Below, piece by piece: positions 1-6,480 of a stretch of 8,016 nt of DNA. The position numbers were made by a program, and so were the translations under genes. Under the pieces are notes generated by a model. It saw only the letters and a program-made list of their open reading frames with translations. It was not told the DNA's origin and ran no database searches. The DNA comes from Staphylothermus sp. (GTDB taxonomy: Archaea > Thermoproteota > Thermoprotei_A > Sulfolobales > Desulfurococcaceae): assembly GCA_021159785.1 (NCBI GenBank), contig JAGHDU010000229.1, positions 1-8,016 of the forward strand, given 5' to 3'. Positions within the stretch are counted from its first letter, which is position 1. Each line of letters begins with the position of its first letter.

Positions 1-1
1 A

Positions 2-865
2 TGGCTAGGATCGGATCTAATATTTGATATAGATGCTGATCATTATCAGGGATGTGATAAAACCATATACATATGTATTAGTGAAAACAAGGTATTTGAG
101 GAAAAAATATCCCAATGTCCCAAGAGTAACGAAAAGCCCTTAGCTTATTCGTTGCTATCATCTGAATGTTTGGAAAGAGCATTTGTTGATGTAAAGAAAT
201 TATATAGTATTCTCAGAGACGAGTTCGGTTTCAAAGACATAGCTGTTTATTTTTCAGGCAATAGGGGTTTCCATGTAAAAGTCTTCGATGAAAATGTATG
301 GAGTTTAACAAGCGATGAAAGAAGAGAAATAGCATCATATATCTCACTTGAAGGATTTGAATTATTCAGAGTCTTCCCATCTATTGGTAAGCGTACACCC
401 TATATCTTGTTGTCTTCAAGGGAATATGGTATAAGAAAAAGGGTTTTGAAACACGTAATTGAGAAAAACATTGGTGAAAAAACGGGGGCTTACGTAAAAG
501 TTTCTGTAGACGAAGCAGAAAGAATAATCAACGAATTAAAAATAGATATTGATGCCGTGGTAACTATGGATATTTCAAGACTGTCAAGATTTGGTAATTC
601 TATAAATGGTAAATCAGGTCTCATAGTTAAGAGAATTGATATCAATTCTTTTGATAAATTCGATTTCTTAGATTACTGTCCTTGGGAAGGCGTTGTTAGG
701 ATAAAACCATTGGTAGATATTTCGGGTCTATCCATTTATGATAATATTGTTAATTTGAAGAAAGGATTAACTTTTGATATAGATGCATGTTTGGGACTCT
801 ATTTAGTTTTTAAGGGATTAGCTAGGCTTGTTAATATTGATAGAGTAGGTGTTAGAAATGTATGA
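2..865 (+). CDS. priS: DNA primase small (catalytic) subunit PriS, 5'-truncated by the window edge
   Basis: Catalytic subunit of the archaeal PriSL primase, which makes primers at the replication fork. The frame is open from position 2, so the gene starts before the window; 287 residues are visible. In window numbering, the catalytic D-x-D lies in FDIDADH (D9, D11) and the nucleotide-binding S-G-x-R-G-x-H motif is SGNRGFH (S85-H91). Near the C-terminus, SRLSRFGNSINGKSG matches the family's RLP..SLHGKTG block, with Asn in place of the usual His. The Asp in FDFLDYC may be the third metal ligand (inference). By comparison with Pyrococcus PriS, roughly 85 residues are missing upstream. The zinc-knuckle region looks degenerate: the usual final CxxC reads S53-S-E-C56. 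The next gene, gins51, overlaps the stop. A TTG at 152 is internal and not the start. Confidence 0.93.
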   Translation, partial: WLGSDLIFDIDADHYQGCDKTIYICISENKVFEEKISQCPKSNEKPLAYSLLSSECLERAFVDVKKLYSILRDEFGFKDIAVYFSGNRGFHVKVFDENVWSLTSDERREIASYISLEGFELFRVFPSIGKRTPYILLSSREYGIRKRVLKHVIEKNIGEKTGAYVKVSVDEAERIINELKIDIDAVVTMDISRLSRFGNSINGKSGLIVKRIDINSFDKFDFLDYCPWEGVVRIKPLVDISGLSIYDNIVNLKKGLTFDIDACLGLYLVFKGLARLVNIDRVGVRNV

Positions 866-1364
866 TACATTTATACATTTGGTAAGAGAAGAGCTTTTTT
901 CTAAGAAAATTACAACAATTCCAGCTTCTAGGATTGCTGAATATATTTCATTCATGAAGAACTCGATGGAACTACTACCATATGTTGATGCAGTTTCAAG
1001 AAAGTATTTCTATAAAGTACTCGAGTATTCCTTCAAAGACGCTGAAATGCTTTCAAGGATAAGGGCTTCTAAATACCTATTAGGCGGCGAAAAATCTGGA
1101 GAATCCATTGACGATTTCTTATACAGTAAGATAAAGTCTATGATAGACTTGATCTCGAAGTTTTTCTCCGGATTGCTCGTTGGGGTTGATAATAAAATAG
1201 TTGTCAGAGTTCTAAAAGATTCTTATATTAAAGATAAACGTGTAAAGAAGAATGACTTACTCCTACTTCGTGTCGATGAAGCTCTAAACTATTATTTACT
1301 TGGCTATGTTGATATAATTGATATTCCGTTAATTGCTAATAAGGAGTTTTTAGAAAAGGATTGA
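858..1364 (+). CDS. GINS complex subunit, Gins51/Gins15 (Sld5/Psf1) type
   Basis: Probable subunit of archaeal GINS, which joins MCM helicase (and GAN/RecJ-like nuclease) in the CMG complex at the fork. The 168-residue protein starts with an alpha-helical A-domain (about 1-110) that includes an RIRASKYL segment resembling the IRxxK helix of Sld5/Psf1. It ends with a small beta B-domain (about 115-165) in which VRVLKDSY...VKKNDLLLL fits the Gins51 B-domain pattern of V.VL.D...KGD.V.L. The A-then-B order is that of Gins51, not Gins23. I chose ATG 858 over GTG 849 because GGTG at 848-851 is 6 nt upstream. The start overlaps the priS stop by 8 nt, so the two are probably co-transcribed and translationally coupled; gins15 and priS are also neighbours in Sulfolobus. 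Sequence divergence is high, so the family call rests on domain pattern plus context. Confidence 0.78.
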   Translation: MYDTFIHLVREELFSKKITTIPASRIAEYISFMKNSMELLPYVDAVSRKYFYKVLEYSFKDAEMLSRIRASKYLLGGEKSGESIDDFLYSKIKSMIDLISKFFSGLLVGVDNKIVVRVLKDSYIKDKRVKKNDLLLLRVDEALNYYLLGYVDIIDIPLIANKEFLEKD

Positions 1365-1368
1365 ATCA

Positions 1369-1749
1369 TTAACCATAATATCCTAGTAGGATATAGCCAA
1401 GTATAACTATTGATAACAATGTACTAGTAAGTGTTAAGTATATTGAAAGCATTCTCTCGTCCCTGGTTCTTCGGAATCCTGTTGGTCTAAATGTAGGTGA
1501 TAGATGTGGTATAATAAATGCTGTTAAAGCCGCAAGTAATAGAAGTACTGTTATAAGTATTGATAAACCAATGTATTGGATCCCATATGTGTATGGGTTT
1601 ATTGAGTAATTATATAATGTTCTTGTCCAATCAGGTATTATTATTATTGTTAAGAGGAATACTAGTCCCAGAATGATCTTCGATGCTTTATCAATTAAAT
1701 AATCATATTCGAGTAGATGACCTACTAGTTCTTTCCTAACCCTTTTCAT
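1369..1749 (-). CDS. Small three-helix membrane protein of unknown function
   Basis: I do not recognise this 126-residue protein. It has a basic N-terminus (MKRVRK) and three hydrophobic helices at about 24-40, 57-80 and 102-123. The loop between helices 2 and 3 is strongly positive (R88, R93, R94, R96, R99), so by the positive-inside rule the N-terminus and this loop are cytoplasmic and the C-terminus outside. No enzymatic or transport motif is visible. Start ATG 1749 is supported by a GAGGG ribosome binding site at 1757-1761, 7 nt upstream. Codon use (ATA, ACA, CTA, TCA) resembles that of the other minus-strand genes here, which argues for a real gene. It converges on gins51 with only 4 nt between stops and is divergent from the STT3-like gene. 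Confidence 0.75.
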   Translation of the reverse strand: MKRVRKELVGHLLEYDYLIDKASKIILGLVFLLTIIIIPDWTRTLYNYSINPYTYGIQYIGLSILITVLLLLAALTAFIIPHLSPTFRPTGFRRTRDERMLSIYLTLTSTLLSIVILGYILLGYYG

Positions 1750-1756
1750 GTGTTTT

Positions 1757-1761
1757 CCCTC
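1757..1761 (-). promoter_or_regulatory. Ribosome binding site (GAGGG) of the 1369-1749 gene
   Basis: On the minus strand GAGGG stands 7 nt before ATG 1749, complementary to the CCTCC end of archaeal 16S rRNA. It fixes the start of an otherwise unrecognised gene. Confidence 0.6.
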
Positions 1762-1805
1762 TTCTTATTACTTTACTATATGGTACGGTGTTTTAAGGTT
1801 GTTGA

Positions 1806-1818
1806 TTATATTTTAAAG
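1806..1818 (-). promoter_or_regulatory. Putative TATA box for the 1369-1749 membrane protein gene
   Basis: The minus strand reads CTTTAAAATATAA here, close to the archaeal TATA consensus. Transcription would start about 25 nt downstream, near 1785, leaving a leader of about 35 nt that includes the GAGGG site. This is inferred from sequence and position only. Confidence 0.45.
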
Positions 1819-1829
1819 AATCGAACGCT

Positions 1830-1839
1830 CTTTATAAAG
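1830..1839 (+). promoter_or_regulatory. Putative TATA box for the STT3-like gene
   Basis: CTTTATAAAG is a perfect 10-bp palindrome and a good archaeal TATA box. A start site about 25 nt downstream (around 1860-1866) would give a leader of roughly 55 nt before ATG 1918. A weaker alternative is the AT-rich stretch near 1847-1858. Because it is symmetric, the box could in principle also serve the divergent minus-strand gene. Confidence 0.45.
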
Positions 1840-1906
1840 AATCAGAAATAATTTTATTTCCTACGCATAATATTTGTTGATTCTAGCTGACAAGTGGTAT
1901 TAGTAA

Positions 1907-1911
1907 GGGAG
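1907..1911 (+). promoter_or_regulatory. Ribosome binding site (GGGAG) deciding the STT3-like start
   Basis: GGGAG lies 6 nt before ATG 1918. The in-frame GTG at 1894 is upstream of this site and has no comparable site of its own, so ATG 1918 is preferred. Confidence 0.6.
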
Positions 1912-1917
1912 TATGCA

Positions 1918-3945
1918 ATGTCAAGCCAAAGAACAGTGGTCATAGGAATAATCTTGTTGATTATTGGTTTGGTTCTTTATGGTTACTTTTCCTGTATTAA
2001 TGTTCCATACAAGGATGTTCCAGATGATATGGTTTCGTGGTTTCATTTACATGTTGTAGATTATTTAAAGAGTGGTGGTGATCCACGTAATGATACTCAT
2101 CTTAGATTAATTGATGGTAGGAACTTGTATTTATCACCTATATTTATTGATATGTTGATCTTAGCTCTCAATGTTTCTCCATGGTACGTGGTCTTATCTA
2201 TGGGTATCTTGTATGTTTTACTTGTTTTCGTATCAACATATTTTATTTCCAAGAACTGGGTTGTAGCTGGTTTAGCTAGTGTATTATTCTCTACTGCTCC
2301 AGCATTTGTTTACTGGTTTAAATACAATGTCTTTGGAGCATATATCGGGCAAGCTTTATGGTTGGCTTTATTCATCATCATGGGGATCGGTTTTAGTCGT
2401 AGAAATATAGTATTAGTTGTTGTCTCAGCCTTAATTTTTTCAGTTTTGTGGATTATGTGGCCGGGAGCATGGATTTTAATGGTTTTATATTCGATTTATT
2501 TGTCGGCTTTGTATTATAAGGGTAGTATTTTTAGAGAAGCACTAGTAGCAGGGACTCTGTTGTTACTATTTTCTTATCCAGTGAATATTGTTACTGGAAT
2601 GTTTCATGTAACAGTTTATCATGTCTTTGCCTCTGTTTTATTACTTGTTAACTTAGTTGTTGGATTTATTGAATATAGAGTAATAACGGGAGCTGTTCCT
2701 ACGTTTGTTAGATCTGTTTGGAGAATTGTTGGTGCTGTTATAGGCTATGTCATTGGTGCTGGAGTAGCCTTCTCCTTACTAGATTTTATGTCGAGATACG
2801 GTGTTTATGAAGATTATTACCATATGTATAACCCTGTGGAAGACTATGGTGTTTTAGGTATATTGTCTTTATTTGGATTAATATTGTTGATAAGAAGCCA
2901 GATATTGAGAGACTTAAGAGAGAATCTTCTAGGATTTGTAAGTGTGGCTGGGTTTATTACTGGTTTATTAGCGGCATATTTTGATCCAACACTATCTGTC
3001 TTTGCTATAAGTGGTATTGTACCACTTATAGCTTATGGATTATATGATGTTGTTGCTTTCCTAGTTGGAAGTAGTGGTGGTAGGTATCGTGTAGTATTAT
3101 GTATAGTTGCTACTTGGATCTTAATTGGTAGTGTGGTTGGTAATGTTATACCAGCTAATGCTTTATCCCAGGGTTATCCAAGTGTATTCTATGGAGACTT
3201 TACTCCTAGGTTCTTATCCGATAATACCGTTATTAACCAGAGTGCTTTTCTAACTGCCCTTGATTTTATAAAAATGAATTCCTCGGGTGAAACAGTAGTT
3301 ATAGGGTATTGGGGATATAGTTACTGGATTGTCGGTTACTTAGGGAAGGATGCTTATACCTTTGCTGATATAAGGGGTTCCGATAATGGACGTCGAATAT
3401 TGTCGTGGACAATGTTGAGCGATGATGATACTAGTTATGCATTGATAAAGAAATACGTTCCTTCCAATATAAAGGATATTTACTTGGTTGTTGCCGAAGT
3501 TGTGAGTATTGATGAATCAGTTAAATATGCACATTTAGGTAGAGCCATTGTCTTGAGACAAGCATCTGGTTTTACTCCAGCGGAAGTCATTTTTCAACCT
3601 ATAGGAGATATTGGTAGGATTCCCCTATATGCCAGAGTTGCTAATGAGTCTTTATCTGATTACTTAGACTTAACTCGTGCTAATTATTTTGCTGAAGTAC
3701 CTCTTGCATGGACAAGTAAGGCGGTGAACTCACTATGTGTCAAAATGCTGTATTTTGCTCTGCGTAGCAAAGGCTATAATGTTGTGAATGACGTTATATC
3801 GTCTTATCCGCTTCAAGATATTGAGCCCTTAAGACATATTAAACTAGTTGATATGACTATGCAGTATTTACAGGATGTAGATACAGGGACGAATATTTAC
3901 AAAGTATATTATGTGGTAGCGATTTATAAAGTAGTTAATGAATAG
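1918..3945 (+). CDS. STT3/AglB-family oligosaccharyltransferase-like membrane protein with degenerate active-site motifs
   Basis: This 675-residue protein has the STT3/AglB architecture: many transmembrane helices over about 1-400, then an external globular C-terminal domain. Active family members transfer a lipid-linked glycan to Asn in N-x-S/T sequons. Alignment anchors are VPDDMVSWFHLH (34-45, like the first-loop D-x-YYHLR motif; D36/D37 may be the metal ligand) and VVIGYWGYSYWI, which occupies the place of the family's W-W-D-Y-G-Y-W-I. The C-terminal segment around HIKLV and IYKVYYV also fits. The acceptor-binding WWDYG is therefore YWGYS (464-468), and the second-loop acidic motif seems replaced by FGAYIGQ (139-145). 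PVED (306-309) may keep the loop-5 acidic residue. It could be an inactive or repurposed STT3 paralogue; activity as a standard transferase is doubtful. Start ATG 1918 is chosen over GTG 1894 by the ribosome binding site. It has its own promoter region and no glycosylation neighbours. Confidence 0.82.
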   Translation: MSSQRTVVIGIILLIIGLVLYGYFSCINVPYKDVPDDMVSWFHLHVVDYLKSGGDPRNDTHLRLIDGRNLYLSPIFIDMLILALNVSPWYVVLSMGILYVLLVFVSTYFISKNWVVAGLASVLFSTAPAFVYWFKYNVFGAYIGQALWLALFIIMGIGFSRRNIVLVVVSALIFSVLWIMWPGAWILMVLYSIYLSALYYKGSIFREALVAGTLLLLFSYPVNIVTGMFHVTVYHVFASVLLLVNLVVGFIEYRVITGAVPTFVRSVWRIVGAVIGYVIGAGVAFSLLDFMSRYGVYEDYYHMYNPVEDYGVLGILSLFGLILLIRSQILRDLRENLLGFVSVAGFITGLLAAYFDPTLSVFAISGIVPLIAYGLYDVVAFLVGSSGGRYRVVLCIVATWILIGSVVGNVIPANALSQGYPSVFYGDFTPRFLSDNTVINQSAFLTALDFIKMNSSGETVVIGYWGYSYWIVGYLGKDAYTFADIRGSDNGRRILSWTMLSDDDTSYALIKKYVPSNIKDIYLVVAEVVSIDESVKYAHLGRAIVLRQASGFTPAEVIFQPIGDIGRIPLYARVANESLSDYLDLTRANYFAEVPLAWTSKAVNSLCVKMLYFALRSKGYNVVNDVISSYPLQDIEPLRHIKLVDMTMQYLQDVDTGTNIYKVYYVVAIYKVVNE

Positions 3946-3982
3946 AATAAATAGTCTAAATGAGTAGTTTTCCTGACTTGTT

Positions 3983-3996
3983 TATGTTTAAACATA
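3983..3996 (+). promoter_or_regulatory. 14-bp perfect palindrome containing the likely TATA box of the aIF2-alpha–nop10 unit
   Basis: TATGTTTAAACATA is a perfect inverted repeat in the 73-nt gap after the STT3-like gene. Its centre lies about 30 nt before ATG 4019, the spacing expected for a TATA box serving a leaderless or very short-leader transcript. The symmetry could also suit a dimeric regulator, but that is speculative. Confidence 0.5.
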
Positions 3997-4018
3997 GAAT
4001 TTACATGGGTGGTCTCAC

Positions 4019-4822
4019 ATGCCGATTCCAAGAAAAGAGCTTCCGGATGTAGGAGAATATGTTGTAGCAACAGTCAAGAAGATTTTCGACTATGGTGCAT
4101 ATGTCACTCTTGATGAATACAATGGTTTGGAAGCATATTTGCCATGGAGCGAAGTAGCATCAAGATGGGTTAGAAACATTAGGGATGTGCTCAGAGAAGA
4201 TCAGAAAATAGTTGTGAAAGTAATAAGAGTTAATCGAAGAAGGAAAACTGTTGATGTGTCACTGAAGAAAGTCCCAGAGAATGAGAAAAGGAAGAAAATG
4301 CTCTGGTGGAAGAGGTACTTAAAGGCTTCTAAGATAATAGAACTTGTTGCCGAAAAAATAGGTAAGAGTATTGAAGATGCTTATAAAGAGGTTGTATGGA
4401 AATTAGAGGATTACTATGGAGATCCATTACTTGGGTTAGAAGAAGCTGTTATTCGTGGACCAGAGGCATTGAGGGAAGCAGGTGTTTCTGAAGAGTGGAT
4501 TGAACCATTGTATAAGGAAGCACTTCGACATATAAAGATAAAGATGGTTAAAATAAAAGGTATATTGACTCTAAGATCATATGAATCCGATGGTGTTGAA
4601 AGAATAAAGAAAGTATTAACGGCGATGGAAGAAGTATTAAGTAAATTTGGGAAAAACGTTAAAGGAAGGATTTACTTACTAGGTTCTCCACGCTATGTTG
4701 TAGAGATCACAGCTCCTGACTACAAATCTGCAGAAAAAGCTTTAAGCGAGGCCCTGCAATCAGCAGAATCCCTAGCTAAGAAATTAAACGTTAATTTCAG
4801 GTTCGAGCGTGAAAGAGCATGA
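4019..4822 (+). CDS. Translation initiation factor aIF2 alpha subunit
   Basis: The alpha subunit of heterotrimeric aIF2, which brings initiator Met-tRNA to the small ribosomal subunit. The 267 residues match the usual archaeal length and three-domain layout. An N-terminal S1/OB domain (about 1-86) contains VGEYVVATVKKIFDYGAYVTL and a central helical domain spans about 87-170. A C-terminal alpha/beta domain (about 175-267), which binds the gamma subunit, contains VKGRIYLLGSPRYVVEITAPDY. SEVASRWVRN (44-53) is the counterpart of the eukaryotic phosphorylation loop, with S48 at the position reported as phosphorylated in a Pyrococcus homologue. GGTGGT at 4009-4014 precedes ATG 4019. The stop overlaps the nop10 start as ATGA. 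The ribosomal genes (L44e, S27e) often upstream in archaea are absent here. Confidence 0.97.
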   Translation: MPIPRKELPDVGEYVVATVKKIFDYGAYVTLDEYNGLEAYLPWSEVASRWVRNIRDVLREDQKIVVKVIRVNRRRKTVDVSLKKVPENEKRKKMLWWKRYLKASKIIELVAEKIGKSIEDAYKEVVWKLEDYYGDPLLGLEEAVIRGPEALREAGVSEEWIEPLYKEALRHIKIKMVKIKGILTLRSYESDGVERIKKVLTAMEEVLSKFGKNVKGRIYLLGSPRYVVEITAPDYKSAEKALSEALQSAESLAKKLNVNFRFERERA

Positions 4823-5019
4823 GATGGTTAATACGTAAATGTGTTAAATGTGGAAGATATACTTTAAGGAGAGACAAATGCCCAGTTTGTGGTAGAGAGC
4901 TAATAGTTCCACATCCACCCAGATTCAGTCCTGAAGATAAATATGTTGAATATAGACTTAAAATGAAGATGAAATCAGGACTTTTATCGCTTGATAAACC
5001 CCTTATTTATGATCCTTAG
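4819..5019 (+). CDS. nop10: H/ACA ribonucleoprotein protein Nop10
   Basis: A small scaffold protein of archaeal H/ACA RNPs. It bridges the pseudouridine synthase Cbf5 and L7Ae on guide RNAs that direct rRNA pseudouridylation. The 66-residue protein has the family's N-terminal zinc ribbon (C8, C11, C21, C24 in KCVKCGRYTL...CPVCG) followed by the typical PHPPRFSPEDKY linker and a basic C-terminal helix that docks on Cbf5. ATG 4819 overlaps the aIF2-alpha stop as ATGA, so the two are translationally coupled, a conserved archaeal arrangement. The PAC2-family gene often found next in archaeal genomes is missing. Confidence 0.97.
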   Translation: MRWLIRKCVKCGRYTLRRDKCPVCGRELIVPHPPRFSPEDKYVEYRLKMKMKSGLLSLDKPLIYDP

Positions 5020-5033
5020 TTTTCTATCTTTTT
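5020..5033 (+). terminator. T-rich terminator after aIF2-alpha–nop10
   Basis: Two T runs (5020-5023 and 5029-5033) directly follow the nop10 stop, as expected for archaeal oligo-T termination without a hairpin. More T runs follow near 5103-5117. Confidence 0.45.
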
Positions 5034-5156
5034 AACCTCGATGCTGATAAGATTTATTAGTGTTTTCTACAGTGTGTGGAAGTCCTAGGTTAGTATCTAT
5101 TATCTTTTATATCGTTTTTGCGTTGATAGTGTCTTTATTGTAGTTTTTATATTGTT
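5034..5156. other. Convergent intergenic gap with no recognised gene
   Basis: This is the rest of the T-rich gap between nop10 and the end of the permease gene. I found no ORF, tRNA, clear C/D-box RNA or repeat. The minus strand shows no T run suitable for terminating the transporter operon; the only palindrome is a 6-bp CCTAGG. Confidence 0.5.
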
Positions 5157-6461
5157 TCATGTGAGCCAGAATACTATGTAAAGTAGCCATCCGCTGAAGA
5201 TGTTTACTAAGTTGAATGGTAGGCTTCTTTTTATGAAGTATGTGAATGTTATTTTGTGGCCTTGTTTTTCAAGGAGTCTTACTGCTACGAGGTTTGCCGA
5301 GGCTCCGATGTATGTTATTCCTCCTCCTAGTGTTGCTCCGAGTAGTAGTGCCCATGCTAGTGTTATTGGGTCTGTGTTTAGATATATGGAGAGTTGGTGT
5401 ATTACTGGGAGCATTGTGACTACGTATGGTGTATTATCCATTACGGCTGATACGGCTACTGAGAACCATATGAGTATTGCTGTTATTAGGAATATGTTGT
5501 TTTGTGTATAGCTTAGTATGGTTTCGGCGAATTTTTGTGCCAATCCGTGTTTTGCGAATGCACCAGATAGGGCGAATACGCCTGCTAGGAAGACGAGTAG
5601 TTTCCATTCGAATCCTTGTTTTACTGCTTTTTTGACTGATCTCTGGTCTTTATGTACTATGATCCTTGTGATCGCTAAACCCCCTACACCTATGAGGGCT
5701 GCAAGAGTTAGTGGTATGTGTAGTATATCTCTAGTGCTTAGTAGCAGTATTTTTATTGATAGGAATACTAGTGTTTCGTAGATGAATAGCTTGTCTATGC
5801 CATAGAAGAGTTTTTCTTTGGTGAAAACTATTTGGCCTAGTATTATTTTTCCTTCTTTGTTTTTCCTATATTCTATGTATGTATATGTTAGGCATGATAG
5901 AATCATTGGTATTAGGGTTATGAAGAACATTGATGGTTTTCCATTGTATATTATGAAGTCCATGAAGGATAAGTTGAAATATCCTGCCGTTATTATTGCT
6001 GGCGGGTCTCCGATCATGGTTGCTGATCCAGACATATTTGATGCTAGAGCGATCCCAATCATTAGTCCTGTTATGTTCATCTTAGTTATTTTGCCTATTT
6101 GGAAAACTATTGGTGCGAATAAGAGTACTACTGTGACGTTTTCTAGGGCTATACTGATTATTCCTGATGAGAGTATGATTGTGAAGAAGAGTAGGAAGGG
6201 ATTTTGTATTTTGTAGACTAGGATTCTTGCTATTAGTTCTGCTATTCCACTTATTTCAAGGAATGCACTAAAGATACTCATTCCCAGAATTAGGCCTAGG
6301 ACATCCCAGTTAATGTACGTGATAGTTTCCTTTATTGTGAGTGCTCCAGTTAATAGGAGGGTTAGAACTATGATTAATCCTATGTAGTGTCTTTCTGGTT
6401 TGCCTATGATTACTAGCGCTATCATTAGTAATAACAATGTGAGTACTAGGAGATCATACAT
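5157..6461 (-). CDS. ArsB/NhaD/SLC13-type (ion transporter superfamily) permease
   Basis: An integral membrane secondary transporter of the ion-transporter superfamily (ArsB, NhaD Na+/H+ antiporters, SLC13/citrate carriers). The 434 residues form about 10-12 transmembrane helices with two inverted halves. The first half carries ENVTVVLLFAP (107-117, usual Asp-Asn changed to Glu-Asn) and the signature GSATMIGDPP (145-154). The second half carries AVMDNTPYVVTMLP and GATLGGGITYIGASANLVA. A central hydrophilic loop with KNKEGK separates the halves. The substrate cannot be read from sequence. Operon context with a CPA2 antiporter favours Na+/H+ exchange, and no arsenic genes are present. A GGAGTGA site at 6468-6474 serves ATG 6461; GTG 6464, one codon earlier, is equally possible. 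The upstream antiporter stop is 16-19 nt away, indicating one operon. Confidence 0.88.
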   Translation of the reverse strand: MYDLLVLTLLLLMIALVIIGKPERHYIGLIIVLTLLLTGALTIKETITYINWDVLGLILGMSIFSAFLEISGIAELIARILVYKIQNPFLLFFTIILSSGIISIALENVTVVLLFAPIVFQIGKITKMNITGLMIGIALASNMSGSATMIGDPPAIITAGYFNLSFMDFIIYNGKPSMFFITLIPMILSCLTYTYIEYRKNKEGKIILGQIVFTKEKLFYGIDKLFIYETLVFLSIKILLLSTRDILHIPLTLAALIGVGGLAITRIIVHKDQRSVKKAVKQGFEWKLLVFLAGVFALSGAFAKHGLAQKFAETILSYTQNNIFLITAILIWFSVAVSAVMDNTPYVVTMLPVIHQLSIYLNTDPITLAWALLLGATLGGGITYIGASANLVAVRLLEKQGHKITFTYFIKRSLPFNLVNIFSGWLLYIVFWLT

Positions 6462-6467
6462 CACCCG

Positions 6468-6474
6468 TCACTCC
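6468..6474 (-). promoter_or_regulatory. Ribosome binding site (GGAGTGA) of the permease gene
   Basis: On the minus strand GGAGTGA sits in the short intercistronic gap, 6 nt before ATG 6461 or 3 nt before GTG 6464. Measured from the GGAG core the distances are 9 and 6 nt, so it does not fully decide between the two adjacent start codons. Confidence 0.55.
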
Positions 6475-6480
6475 ATATAC

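Noticed and set aside
152..865. A separate short gene starting at TTG 152
   Set aside because: The frame is open upstream to position 2 and contains the primase catalytic D-x-D, so TTG 152 is an internal codon of priS.
3950..3980. Possible C/D-box guide RNA (ATGAGTA ... CTGA) before aIF2-alpha
   Set aside because: The C box has two mismatches, spacing is too short, and no internal C'/D' boxes are seen.
5200..6216. Plus-strand open frames at 5200-5511, 5518-5781 and 5818-6216
   Set aside because: They lie antisense inside the permease gene, resemble no protein family and have low-complexity composition. They are shadows of the real frame.
5157..6461. Arsenite efflux pump ArsB
   Set aside because: The superfamily signatures do not fix the substrate, no ars genes are nearby, and the operon partner is a Na+/H+ antiporter.
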